Source: Streptomyces humicola
GTDB lineage: Bacteria > Actinomycetota > Actinomycetes > Streptomycetales > Streptomycetaceae
Reading direction: 5' to 3'
DNA: 64,000 nucleotides
NCBI RefSeq assembly: GCF_024436035.1
Contig: NZ_JANFNG010000002.1
Location: forward strand, 310,001 to 374,000
Program-made: the position numbers and the translations under genes
The notes under the pieces: generated by a model
The model's database searches: none
Told to the model about the DNA's origin: nothing
What the model saw: the letters and a program-made list of their open reading frames with translations, nothing else
Shown here: one piece after another, positions 51,935 to 60,744 of the stretch
How the letters are laid out: the number at the start of each line of letters is the position of its first letter
Numbering within the stretch: position 1 is the first letter of the stretch

Positions 51935-52890
51935 CGTTCATCTCTCCCTCCTTGCGAGGTGAATCGGAGCCGGCAGGCGCGAGCGGGGTCGGCGAGCCCG
52001 GCCAGCAGATCGCCGTGGTCCGACACCCGCTCGACGACCTGCTCGGGGGAGAACTGCGGCTCCCTGGGATCGGTGCAGCTGTCGACCTCGTCCCAGGTGA
52101 GCGGGGCGGCCACCGATGGACGTCGTTCGCGGATGCGCAGCGTGTAGGGCGCGGCGGTGGTCTTGGCCGAGGAGTTCTGGGACCAGTCGATCAGCACCCT
52201 GCCGGTGCGGGCGGCGCGGACCATGGTGACGACGACCTGGTCCGGCCGCTCGGCGCGCAGCCGGGTGGCGAGGGCTTTGGCATAGCCGGTGACGTCGGCT
52301 GAGGGGGCGGGGCAGAGGGGGACATAGAGGTGCAGGCCCTTGCCGCCGGAGACCACGGGGTACGCCACCAGACCGTCGTCCGCGAGCAGCTGCCTGAGCC
52401 GATGCGCCACGCGGCAGCACGCGACGATGTCCACCCCGTCGCCTGGGTCGAGGTCCAGGACGAGCCGGTCGTGGAGCTCCGGTCCGCCCTCCGTCGTCCA
52501 CTGCGGGACGTGCATTTCGAAGGCGCCGAGATTGGCCATGGCCACCACGGCCGCCGGTGAGTCGACGACGACGTGACGCGCGGGACCCTCCCGGCCCGGA
52601 ACCTCCGCGACGGTGATCCACTCGGGGGTGCCCGGCGGCGGGTTCTTGGCGACCCAGCTCTGCCCTTCGGGCCCCTCCGGGGCACGGACGAAGGACGCGG
52701 GCCGGCCGGCGGTGTGCACCACCATGACGGCCGCGATCTGTGCGTAGTAGTGGAGCAGATGGGCCTTGGTGTGGCCGGTCGCCGGGAAGAGCAGCCGGTC
52801 GAGGTGGGTCAGGACCAGGCGGTGGCCGTCGATCTCCACCGCCTGGCGCTGCGGCTGCCGGTCCTGCTGCTCGCCTTGCGCGGTGCGCAT
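51931..52890 (-). CDS. LigD-type DNA/RNA polymerase domain protein (NHEJ primase-polymerase)
   Basis: A 319-residue stand-alone PolDom of the archaeo-eukaryotic primase superfamily; no ligase or nuclease domain is attached. Motif 1 LVLDLDPGDGVD (two catalytic Asp), motif 2 VVSGGKGLHLYVPL (Ser/His), and the late VLIDWSQNSSAKTTAAPYTLR (motif 3 Asp). ATGHTKAHLLHYY and HVPQWT also fit. It fills gaps at ends held by Ku. Start: ATG 52890; 10 further in-frame codons upstream are unlikely. Coupled to the DJ-1-like gene. Confidence 0.9.
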   Translation of the reverse strand: MRTAQGEQQDRQPQRQAVEIDGHRLVLTHLDRLLFPATGHTKAHLLHYYAQIAAVMVVHTAGRPASFVRAPEGPEGQSWVAKNPPPGTPEWITVAEVPGREGPARHVVVDSPAAVVAMANLGAFEMHVPQWTTEGGPELHDRLVLDLDPGDGVDIVACCRVAHRLRQLLADDGLVAYPVVSGGKGLHLYVPLCPAPSADVTGYAKALATRLRAERPDQVVVTMVRAARTGRVLIDWSQNSSAKTTAAPYTLRIRERRPSVAAPLTWDEVDSCTDPREPQFSPEQVVERVSDHGDLLAGLADPARACRLRFTSQGGRDER

Positions 52891-52953
52891 GGTCTGATCA
52901 TTGCCCGCGCAGGACGGCAATCATGCGATATGCCCGGAAGGCGCCGTAATGCG

Positions 52954-54519
52954 TCAGGAGCGCTCGACGGGCCGCACCGCCTTCTCGCCCTCGCCCCCGG
53001 CGGCGCTGCCGGCGTCGGCGGTGGCGGAGGCGGCGGTGGCGGAGGCGGCGGTGGCGGAGGCGGCGGGCTGCTGCGCCAGCCGCGAGTGACGGATGCCGTA
53101 GCCGAAGTAGATCGCCGCGGCACCCGCGAGCCATGCACCGAACATGACGAACGTCGACACGTGCAGCCCGTAGATCAGGTACAGGCAGAAGGCGATACTG
53201 AGGACCGGGGTCACCGGGTAGCCCGGCACCTTGAAGCCGCGCTCCAGCTCCGGCTGCTTGCGCCGCAGGATGATCACGCCGGCGGACACTACGGTGAAGG
53301 CGACGAGGGTGCCCATGCTGGTGAGATCGGTGAGCTCGTCGAGCGGTACGAACGCGGCGAGCAGCGCGACGCCTGAGCCGACCACGAGGGTGTTCCAGAC
53401 GGGGGTGCCGGTGCGCGGCGAGACCTTGGCGAAGCGTGGCGGCAGCATGCCGTCGCGGCCCATGGAGAACAGGATCCGGGTCTGGCCGTAGATGGTCACC
53501 AGCGTCACGCTGAAGATCGAGATCACGGCGCCGAGCGCGAACATCGTGGCAGGCCAGCTGCTCCCGGTGACGTCCTGCAGGATCTGCGCGAGACCGGCCT
53601 CCTGGCCGTTGAACTTCTGCCACGGCTGGGCTGCGACGGCCGTGACGGCGACGCCCAGGTAGAGCACGGTGACGACGACCAGGGTGAGGATGATCGCCAC
53701 CGGCATGGTGCGGCGCGGGTTCCTGACCTCCTCACCGGCGGTGGAGATGGCGTCCATACCGATGAAGGAGAAGAAGATGCTGGAAGCCGCGACGCCGACG
53801 CCGGTCATGCCGAGCGGCATGAAGGGATGGAGGTTGCCGGAGTGGAAGCCGGTCAGGCCGATCGCGACGAAGAGCACCAGTACGGTGATCTTGACGGCCA
53901 CCATGATGGCGTTCACCCGGGCGGACTCACCTGAGCCGCGCACCAGCAACAGGCAGCACATCGCGACCAGGATCACCGAGGGCAGGTTGAAGTAGCCGCC
54001 GTCGCCGGGCGGGGCCGCCAGCGCTTCGGGGATGGTGAAGCCGAAGGCCGTGCCGAAGAACTCGTTGAGGTACTGGCCCCAGCTCACCGCGGTGGCGGAG
54101 GCCGACACGCCGTACTCCAGAAGCAGGCAGGCGCCGACGCCGAAGGCGACGATCTCGCCGAGGGTCGCGTACGCGTACGAGTACGAGGATCCGGCGACCG
54201 GGATCGCCGAGGCGAGCTCCGCGTAGCACAGCGCGGTCAGGCCGGCGGCGATCGCCACGATCACGAAGGAGATCACGACCGCGGGACCAGCCTGCGGCAC
54301 TGCGGAGCTCAGCACGAAGAAGATGCCTGTGCCGATGGTGGAGCTGATGCCGATCGCGGCGAGCTGCCACAGCCCGATCGACCGGCGAAGCCGTATGCCG
54401 GACCGCCCGTCGCTCGCCGGAGCGCCCGGCGGCGGCGTGTTGGCGGCGCTCTCTGCAATTAGGGTGGCCACGGGCTTCTTCCGCAGCAGGCGTCCGCTTT
54501 CGGACGCGACGCTTGGCAC
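52954..54519 (-). CDS. Amino acid permease (APC family, cationic type)
   Basis: A 521-residue 12-helix permease. Helix 1 motif IGISSTIGTGIFFVL, the CAT-like FFSFIGMDAISTAGEEVRNPRR in helix 6/loop, and GYPVTPVLSIAFCLYLIYGL near the end match the cationic amino-acid transporter branch (YfnA/CAT-like). A C-terminal tail has ASATA repeats. The start is a GTG at 54519 (TTG 6 bp earlier possible). The frame stays open upstream but enters a different gene's remains. Next to a basic-amino-acid decarboxylase relic, which supports a basic substrate. Confidence 0.87.
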   Translation of the reverse strand: MPSVASESGRLLRKKPVATLIAESAANTPPPGAPASDGRSGIRLRRSIGLWQLAAIGISSTIGTGIFFVLSSAVPQAGPAVVISFVIVAIAAGLTALCYAELASAIPVAGSSYSYAYATLGEIVAFGVGACLLLEYGVSASATAVSWGQYLNEFFGTAFGFTIPEALAAPPGDGGYFNLPSVILVAMCCLLLVRGSGESARVNAIMVAVKITVLVLFVAIGLTGFHSGNLHPFMPLGMTGVGVAASSIFFSFIGMDAISTAGEEVRNPRRTMPVAIILTLVVVTVLYLGVAVTAVAAQPWQKFNGQEAGLAQILQDVTGSSWPATMFALGAVISIFSVTLVTIYGQTRILFSMGRDGMLPPRFAKVSPRTGTPVWNTLVVGSGVALLAAFVPLDELTDLTSMGTLVAFTVVSAGVIILRRKQPELERGFKVPGYPVTPVLSIAFCLYLIYGLHVSTFVMFGAWLAGAAAIYFGYGIRHSRLAQQPAASATAASATAASATADAGSAAGGEGEKAVRPVERS

Positions 54520-54719
54520 AGTCAACTTGCTGCCCTTCGTGGGGGTTGCGGAGAATTGTAGGGGTATGCCCTGCGCTTGTCGGTGGCAGGGGTCACATGG
54601 CCTTCGATTTCGCCGATGACAGGGCCCAGTGGGCAGGGATTCGCAACGCCAGGCGCGCAGAGATCCTACGGGGCGGAAGCCTCTGCCCCGTCCGTCGCCT
54701 CGGCCGCTTCGTCGACGAC

Positions 54720-55480
54720 GCGCAGCCGCGTGACCGCCGCGTCCACTGCGCCGCGCATGTATCCGGTGGGCGCTTGGTTCCACCTCACGCAGTCGACGAG
54801 CACCAGCCACCCGGTGCACCCAGGGTTCGAGCCGGTCGGCGAAGGCGGTGTCGCCCAGATGCGGCATCGCGGACGGGGTGAGGTTGCCCGCGAGCTTGTG
54901 GGTGCTGGAGATCGCCAGGTCCGCGCCGTGCGCCAGAGCGCCCACGGGCAGCTCCGGTTCCACGCCGAGGTGGGGCCCCAGGCCTCGTCCACGATCAGCG
55001 GGATGCCGGCGGCGTGTGCGACCTCGGCGAGCCCGCGCACGTCAGCGACGGCGCGAAGTCGCTCGGCCTGACGACGTAGGCGGCCGCGGCGTCCGGCGTG
55101 ACGTTGTAGGCGGCCGCGGCGTCCGGCGCGTCGGCGATCGCGGCGGCCGGCGCGGCGGCCAGCGCGGCGGGGGTGACGCCATGCGCAATGCTGTGGACGA
55201 ACGCGGCATGCATCCCGGAGAGCACCAGGCTGCCGATCACGTTGGAGTGCACGCTCCGCTGCACCACCGGGGGTCCGGCCGAGGGACCTGGCGACCGGTC
55301 CTGCGATCCGGTTGCCCTGCGAGGCTCCGTTGGCCAGGAACCAGGTGCGCCGCGCCCCCATGCGTCCGACGCGGGCTCCAGCGCCTCGTCCCTCGGAGTC
55401 GGGTGGTCGCCAGGGTCGAGCCCTTCGAGCAGCGGCGGGACGTCGAGCCGGAGCACCTCGGTAGGGGGCGCGGTGGTGAG
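54720..55480 (-). pseudogene. Shattered Orn/Lys/Arg-type decarboxylase (PLP) gene
   Basis: Pieces in three frames line up N- to C-terminal on the minus strand: LRLDVPPLLEGLDPGDHPTP; RRTWFLANGASQGN; VVQRSVHSNVIGSLVLSGM; GLAEVAHAAGIPLIVDEAWG; and ALAHGADLAISSTHKLAGNL with the PLP-binding Lys, then HLGDTAFADRLEPWV. The order is that of the fold-type I basic amino-acid decarboxylases. At least four frame changes and a 30 bp internal repeat (55077-55128) rule out function. Together with the two flanking permeases it suggests a former uptake/decarboxylation set. Confidence 0.82.
55077..55128. repeat. 30 bp period direct repeat inside the decarboxylase relic
   Basis: TAGGCGGCCGCGGCGTCCGG occurs at 55077 and again at 55107. 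It duplicates ten codons (DAAAAY-type segment) in the relic. Confidence 0.85.
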
Positions 55481-55526
55481 GGGTGCGGCGATGAATTCAC
55501 CCGGCTGAGGGTGACAGTCGCCAGCG

Positions 55527-56978
55527 TTAGTGGGAATTGGGGACCTCTCGATTGATCCCCATATCCTGTCTGCAGGTTGCCGCCCCCGTGAGCCTGCGAC
55601 GCACAGCGACGTAACCGGCGCAGGCAGCCGCAGCGAGACCGAAGGCGATGATCAGGTCGCGGGCGTCCTGCTGGGAGAGGGCCAGGATCACTCCGGCGAC
55701 GGCGATCAGCGGGGGCAGCGGCCACAACGGCATCCGGAACGGGGCCCTCGGGTCCGTGGGGTCCGCCGGGTCCGCCGGGTCGGTCCCGCCGCGGCGCCCG
55801 CGGATGCGGCACACCAGAGCCGAGACGGCCACCAGCAGATAGATGGTGACGATCACCACTCCGGTGAAGGTGATCAGGCCGTCGAGCGAAGTGAACACGC
55901 ACAGGACGCCGTTGCCGACGAAGAGGAAGGCGAAGCCTCCGACCGGGACCCGCGAGCCGGCGGAGGTGTAAGCGAAGAACCGGCCCAGCGGTCCCGGCAG
56001 CATCCCGTCGCGCGCGGCGGCGTAGTAGATCCGCGCGTAGCCGAGGTTTCCGGCGAGTCCGGTGTCGAACATCGCCACCACGACCCCGGCCAGCAGCACC
56101 GTCGCCCCGGTCGGCCCCATCGCGGTACGGGCGATCAGGGACAGCGGCGCATCGCTCGCCGACGTCGTGGCCAGGTCGCCCACGGCATAGGTGGCCGCGA
56201 CAACGGCGAGCAGCTCCACCACGACGGAGATCCCCGCGGCCCACACCACTGCCCGCGGCAGCGTGCGTCGCGGTCCGCGGGACTCCTCGGCGAAGTACAG
56301 CGGCCAGTCGTATCCGTTGAAGGCGAACAGCGCGGGGACGACTGCGGCGAGCAACGCCGCCGGGCCGGCCGTGACGGCCTCACTGCCACCGTGCACGGGG
56401 ATCACGGGATGGGTGAACGGATGGCTGCCGGGCGTCGGATGGGCGAAGGCAAACGCCGTGAAGACACCGATCACGGCGAGTTCGAGCAGCAGCATGGCGC
56501 CGGCCACCCAACTCGCCGGCGAAATCCTGCCTACCGAGAGGAGGGTGACCAGCACCATCATCGCCAGCGCCGTCCAGCCGACCGGAAGCCTGCCGTGGAG
56601 CAGGCCGGATGGCCCCGTGAGATAGGTCGCGGAGGCGGTGAGGATGGAGGCGGTCGAGACGACACCGAGCAGCAGGAACAGAACGGCCGCAACGCCCCCG
56701 AGGACCGGCCCGAGCGCCCGCCGCACGATGGTGTAGGCGCCGCCCGCCGAAGGGAAGAGGGACCCTGACTCGGCGTAGCACAGGGCCATGGCCATCGCGA
56801 TGACCGCGCCGATCACGAACGCCCAGACCACGCCGGTGCCGGCCGAGCCGAGCCCCGAACCGTAGATGAGGAAGACCGACGTCGTGGGCGAGATCGCAGA
56901 GACGGCGATGGCGAGCACATTGACGGGGCGCAGCGCCCCCGGTGCGAGCCCTGCGTCCGATGCTGTTCTCATGCTCAT
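55527..56978 (-). CDS. Amino acid permease (APC family)
   Basis: A 483-residue permease of 12-14 helices. Helix 1 carries AISPTTSVFLIYGSGLGSAGTG, and the conserved CYAESGSLFPSAGGAYTIVRRALGP follows helix 2/3. FAFNGYDWPLYFAEESRGPRRTLPRAV is the family loop after helix 6. A Pro/Asp repeat lies in a late loop (DPADPADPTDP). Substrate unknown, probably an amino acid or amine. Same strand as the decarboxylase relic and the first permease. Confidence 0.87.
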   Translation of the reverse strand: MSMRTASDAGLAPGALRPVNVLAIAVSAISPTTSVFLIYGSGLGSAGTGVVWAFVIGAVIAMAMALCYAESGSLFPSAGGAYTIVRRALGPVLGGVAAVLFLLLGVVSTASILTASATYLTGPSGLLHGRLPVGWTALAMMVLVTLLSVGRISPASWVAGAMLLLELAVIGVFTAFAFAHPTPGSHPFTHPVIPVHGGSEAVTAGPAALLAAVVPALFAFNGYDWPLYFAEESRGPRRTLPRAVVWAAGISVVVELLAVVAATYAVGDLATTSASDAPLSLIARTAMGPTGATVLLAGVVVAMFDTGLAGNLGYARIYYAAARDGMLPGPLGRFFAYTSAGSRVPVGGFAFLFVGNGVLCVFTSLDGLITFTGVVIVTIYLLVAVSALVCRIRGRRGGTDPADPADPTDPRAPFRMPLWPLPPLIAVAGVILALSQQDARDLIIAFGLAAAACAGYVAVRRRLTGAATCRQDMGINREVPNSH

Positions 56979-57039
56979 CCCGTTCCCCGGCTGTCTCCCC
57001 TACGGTGCCCAGGAAGGGCGGCCGTGACACCGGCCGTCG

Positions 57040-58254
57040 TTACCTCGACACCGTGCGCGCGGCGAACTCCCCTGCGATCCCATGGGGTTTGCAACCTGCG
57101 GCGAGCAGTCGGTGCAGCAGCAGCCGCGCCTTGTACGGGCTCAGGTCACCGCCGCTGATCAGCCCGCGCTCCAGCAGGTCGCGCTCGGAGCCGGGGAAGC
57201 CGTAGGTGCGGGCGAGCACCGGGCCGCTGCCGGTGCGCGACGTGAGGACGACGGGGATGCGCGCCGCGAGCTCCTCCAGTTTCGGCACCATGGCGGCGGC
57301 CACATGTCCCGCGCCGAACCCGGCGACAACCAGGCCGTCGCAGCCGGCGCCGAGCAGCGACAGCGCCTCGCCGTCGTCGCCGAGCGTCACCGTGTGCAGG
57401 CCGACGCGGACATCGGAGGCGATTGCCGGGGCCGCCGCGGTGGCGGGCGAGACCATCCGCGGTGGCAGCGAGTGGTGCAGCCACACCCTGCCCTCCGCGA
57501 CCAGGCCGAGCGGCCCCGCCCCCGGGGAGACGAACGCCGCCGGGCTGACCGAGTGGCTCTTGGCCACCGTACGGGCGGCGTGGATCTCGTCGCCGAGGAC
57601 GACGACGCAGCCGGCGCCGCGCAGGCGTGATGAGGCCGCGCAGACGACGGCGGCGTACAGGTTCGCCGGCCCGTCGGGTCCGGGCTGGGTCGGGTTGCGC
57701 ATCGCACCGGTGACGACGACGGGCGCGTCCGCGCTGTGGATCACGTCGAGGTAGAAGGCCGTCTCCTCGATGGTATCCGTGCCCTGAACGACCACCACGC
57801 CGTCCACCGCCCCGGCCTCACCGTCGAGCTCGGCGGCAACCGTGGTGTACAGCGCGTCGAGATCGGCGAGTGAGAGCGAGGCGCCCGGCAGCCTGCGCAC
57901 ATCATGGACGCGCAGTCGAATACCGAGGGCATCCAACCCCGGTACGGAGTCCAGCAGTTCACGGGCCGACAGCGCGGGCGCGACGGCACCCGTCGCCCCG
58001 GGGGCTCCCCCTCCGTTCGCTTCTCCGCCCGCCCCCACGCTCCGCGGACGGCCTCGTCCCTCGGCCGGCCACTCCACCTGCTCGCGTGCGTCGCTCACAG
58101 CTCCCCCTCCGTTCGCTTCTCCGCCCGCCCCCACGCTCCGCGGACGGCCTCGTCCCTCGGCCGGCCACTCCACCTGCTCGCGTGCGTCGCTCACAGTGGT
58201 CATGGCGATCGTGCCTCCGAGCGAGAAGACCGCCACCGTGGGTCCCGTCGTCAT
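57040..58254 (-). CDS. Asparaginase with a duplicated 32-residue insertion
   Basis: A 404-residue type I/II asparaginase. Active-site Thr in VFSLGGTIAMTT, and the second Thr/Asp pair in VVVQGTDTIEETAFYLD. C-terminal GFGAGHVAA and SRTGSGPV match the family. It hydrolyses asparagine to aspartate and ammonia. Between GGTIAMTT and the ALSARELLDSVPGL helix sit two identical copies of a 32-residue segment (VSDAREQVEWPAEG...). This lies in the flexible active-site loop region, so activity is uncertain. Start: ATG 58254 with AGAGGTG; cytosolic, no signal. Confidence 0.85.
   Translation of the reverse strand: MTTGPTVAVFSLGGTIAMTTVSDAREQVEWPAEGRGRPRSVGAGGEANGGGAVSDAREQVEWPAEGRGRPRSVGAGGEANGGGAPGATGAVAPALSARELLDSVPGLDALGIRLRVHDVRRLPGASLSLADLDALYTTVAAELDGEAGAVDGVVVVQGTDTIEETAFYLDVIHSADAPVVVTGAMRNPTQPGPDGPANLYAAVVCAASSRLRGAGCVVVLGDEIHAARTVAKSHSVSPAAFVSPGAGPLGLVAEGRVWLHHSLPPRMVSPATAAAPAIASDVRVGLHTVTLGDDGEALSLLGAGCDGLVVAGFGAGHVAAAMVPKLEELAARIPVVLTSRTGSGPVLARTYGFPGSERDLLERGLISGGDLSPYKARLLLHRLLAAGCKPHGIAGEFAARTVSR
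58004..58195. repeat. Perfect 96 bp tandem duplication
   Basis: 58004-58099 and 58100-58195 are identical over 96 bp, in frame inside the asparaginase gene. Absence of any difference suggests a recent duplication. Confidence 0.97.
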
Positions 58255-58421
58255 CAAGCACCTCTTTCCCGCGGCCGGCGCCCCGTGGCCGGTCGGCGTC
58301 GCACACTTATCAGATCGCACAACCGTACAGGCCGAATCACCTGATCGTGTGATGACAGGCCGTTCCGCAGCCCGTCACGATGGATTTCGCAGACCACACG
58401 ATCCAGGGGAGGGACCGTTTT

Positions 58422-59852
58422 ATGTCGGTCGATGCGGAATTCGGTGTGGAATCAAACGGGGCGGCTCCTCGGAACGGGCAGGTGCCGACCAGTCTCGGTA
58501 CCGCAGCGGCACGAAATCTGGCGACGACCACCAAGTCCGCCCCGCAAATGCAGGGCATCACTTCGCGCTGGCTCCTGCGAGTTCTTCCGTGGGTTCAGGT
58601 ATCCGGCGGCACCTATCGGGTGAACCGGCGTCTGACGTACACCGCGGGCGACGGACGGCTCACTTTCGTGCAGACCGGATCCGACGTACGGGTCGTTCCG
58701 GAAGAGCTCGCCGAACTCCCGGTGCTACGGGGCTTCGAGGATGCGCCGGTGCTGGGCGCACTGGCCGACGGATTTGTTCAGCAAGAATTCGAGGCGGGCC
58801 AGACCATCACCGAATCCGGCCGGCCGGTGGACCGGGTATTCCTCGTCGCCCACGGCAAGGTGAACAAGGTGGGCACCGGGAAATACGGGGAGCGCGCGGT
58901 GCTCGGCGTCCTGGCGGACGGCGACCACTTCGGCGACGAGGCGCTCACCGAGTCCGACAGCACCTGGGAGTTCACCGCGACCGCGGCCACCGCATGCACC
59001 CTGCTCGCTCTCCCGCGCCAGGCATTCCGGAACCTGGCCGAGCAGTCGGGTGCGCTGCGGGAGCAGATCCAACGGTTCCTGGGCGGGACACGGCAGGCGC
59101 AGAACGGGCATGGTGAGGCGGCGATTCACCTCGCCTCCGGCCACGAGGGCGAGCACACGCTGCCCGGCACGTTCGTCGATTACGAGCTCGCGCCACGGGA
59201 GTACGAGCTGAGCGTCGCCCAGACCGTGCTGCGTGTGCACAGCCGGGTCGCCGATCTGTACAACCAGCCCATGAACCAGATCGAGCATCAGCTGCGACTC
59301 ACCGTCGAGGCCTTGCGGGAGCGCCAGGAGCACGAACTCGTCAACAATCGCGAATTCGGCCTGCTGCACAACGCAGATTACAGCCAGCGCATTCACACCC
59401 ATTCCGGGCCGCCCACACCGGACGACCTCGACGAGCTGCTGAGCCGGCGGCGCAACTCGCAATTTCTGCTCGCCCATCCCCGGACCATCGCCGCGTTCGG
59501 GCGTGAATGCAACCGGCGTGGCCTCTACTCCGACTCCATCGACTTCCACGGTCATGCGGTGCCGTCATGGCGCGGCGTCCCGTTCCTGCCGTGCAACAAA
59601 ATCCCCATCAACGGTGGCCACACCAGCTCCATTCTCGTACTGCGTGTGGGAGAGGACAATCAGGGCGTGGTCGGCCTCCATCAGACCGGGATCCCTGACG
59701 AATTCGAACCGAGCCTCTCGGTGCGCTTCACTGGCATCGACGAAAAGGCGATCATCTCCTATCTCGTCAGCGCCTACTATTCCGCCGCGGTCCTCGTCCC
59801 GGACGCACTCGGCATTCTGGAGAATGTCGAGATCGCCCGCGCCCGTGATTGA
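58422..59852 (+). CDS. Family 2B encapsulin shell protein (with cyclic-nucleotide-binding-like domain)
   Basis: A 476-residue HK97-fold protein that self-assembles into a protein nanocompartment. The N-terminal arm has [18 protein letters not shown] and [24 protein letters not shown], highly characteristic of family 2 encapsulins. A Crp-like cNMP-binding domain is inserted at ~100-215 ([23 protein letters not shown]), defining subtype 2B; its phosphate-binding cassette lacks the canonical Arg. The HK97 core resumes ([44 protein letters not shown]). Start at the second in-frame ATG, with GGGGAGGGACC upstream. The polyprenyl synthase encoded downstream is the probable cargo. Confidence 0.95.
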   Translation: MSVDAEFGVESNGAAPRNGQVPTSLGTAAARNLATTTKSAPQMQGITSRWLLRVLPWVQVSGGTYRVNRRLTYTAGDGRLTFVQTGSDVRVVPEELAELPVLRGFEDAPVLGALADGFVQQEFEAGQTITESGRPVDRVFLVAHGKVNKVGTGKYGERAVLGVLADGDHFGDEALTESDSTWEFTATAATACTLLALPRQAFRNLAEQSGALREQIQRFLGGTRQAQNGHGEAAIHLASGHEGEHTLPGTFVDYELAPREYELSVAQTVLRVHSRVADLYNQPMNQIEHQLRLTVEALRERQEHELVNNREFGLLHNADYSQRIHTHSGPPTPDDLDELLSRRRNSQFLLAHPRTIAAFGRECNRRGLYSDSIDFHGHAVPSWRGVPFLPCNKIPINGGHTSSILVLRVGEDNQGVVGLHQTGIPDEFEPSLSVRFTGIDEKAIISYLVSAYYSAAVLVPDALGILENVEIARARD

Positions 59853-60008
59853 CCGCCCTTCTCAAAGACCTGTCTCGAGGACGGTGCCTTGAGGACGGTG
59901 ACCGGAAGGCGGGGCGCAGCTCATGCAGCCATTCGAACTGCTCGTTATCTCCATCCACCCTCGCGCCCGGCCATGACGCTACCTGTGCCCGTCAATCCCG
60001 TGGAGTGG

Positions 60009-60525
60009 GGGCTCGTGGAGCTGTGGACGCGCACGGCGCCCGGGTTGACGGCCGCCGGCCGTCGCCGGCTCGCCGCTGACGTGATGGCCTTCGTCGAAAG
60101 CCGGCTGTGGGAGCCGGCCAACCTCGCACAGCGCGGATCCCCGATCCGGTCGACTACATCGAGATGGACCGCAGGACCGCGGGAACGCACTTCTCGGCCC
60201 ACCTTCGCCGGCCGGCCGCTCGGCAACGCGGAGATCCCGCCCGAGGTGATGTGCCGCCGGCACGATGACCGACGACGAAGATGAGATCAACAACGCGGCT
60301 CTCGTCGCCCAGCGGCTGCTGGGCTGCGATCTGCTCCTGGCGGTGGACGTGGTGCGGGAGGTGATCGCCATGCGCACGTGGCAGTTCGAGAAAGCGGCCG
60401 CCGCGCTCCCCCTCTTCGAGGAGTTCGATCTCACGGGCACGGCCCGGGAGCGGCTGCTCGCCTACGTCGAAGAGCTTCAGGACTCGTTGGCGGAGACCTC
60501 GCCTGGGCACAGTAGACCGTCCGCT
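60009..60525 (+). pseudogene. Relic terpene cyclase (former encapsulin cargo type)
   Basis: Between the shell gene and the polyprenyl synthase, three frames carry class I terpene cyclase pieces in order: LVELWTRTAPGLT with FVESRLWEPANL; DPVDYIEMDRRTAGTHFSAHL (frame shifted near 60135); AEIPPEV; then, after a deletion, EINNAALVAQRLLGCDL and FEEFDLTGTARERLLAYVEELQDSL. The order follows 2-methylisoborneol-synthase-like cyclases. The N-terminal half with the Asp-rich motif and the NSE metal triad are gone, so it is inactive. Confidence 0.75.
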
Positions 60526-60744
60526 ATGCCCGCGCGGGAGCGCAGCGCAGCCGGCGCACAGTTCCCGGAGTGGAGGCCGGCCGTCCGGGCTCGGCACCTC
60601 GGCCGCGCGGACGGCCGCGCCCGCGGCGCGCGTCCCATAACGCCGGTCGCCCCGACCGTCGGCCCTCCTCGCGTACCACCCCTATGTCCAGGAATCACCG
60701 GTGCCAAGGAAGTTGAGGCGTACGCACCATGGGATCCTTCGTGA
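60526..60744 (+). other. Pro/Arg-rich frame just before the polyprenyl synthase
   Basis: An open frame from ATG 60526 to a stop at 60744 encodes ~72 residues. It has a Pro-rich low-complexity middle (ITPVAPTVGPPRVPPLCPG) and ends YAPWDPS, overlapping the start of the polyprenyl synthase in another frame. Family 2B cargo enzymes carry disordered Pro/Gly/Ala-rich N-terminal extensions for loading. This may be such an extension detached by a frameshift, or simply the tail of the cyclase relic. A TGA at 60714 blocks direct in-frame fusion. Confidence 0.35.

Noticed and set aside
52954-54963. A decarboxylase-permease fusion protein
   Set aside because: The frame happens to stay open from the decarboxylase relic into the permease gene. 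The permease has its own start near 54519, and the upstream part is a decayed gene, so no real fusion.
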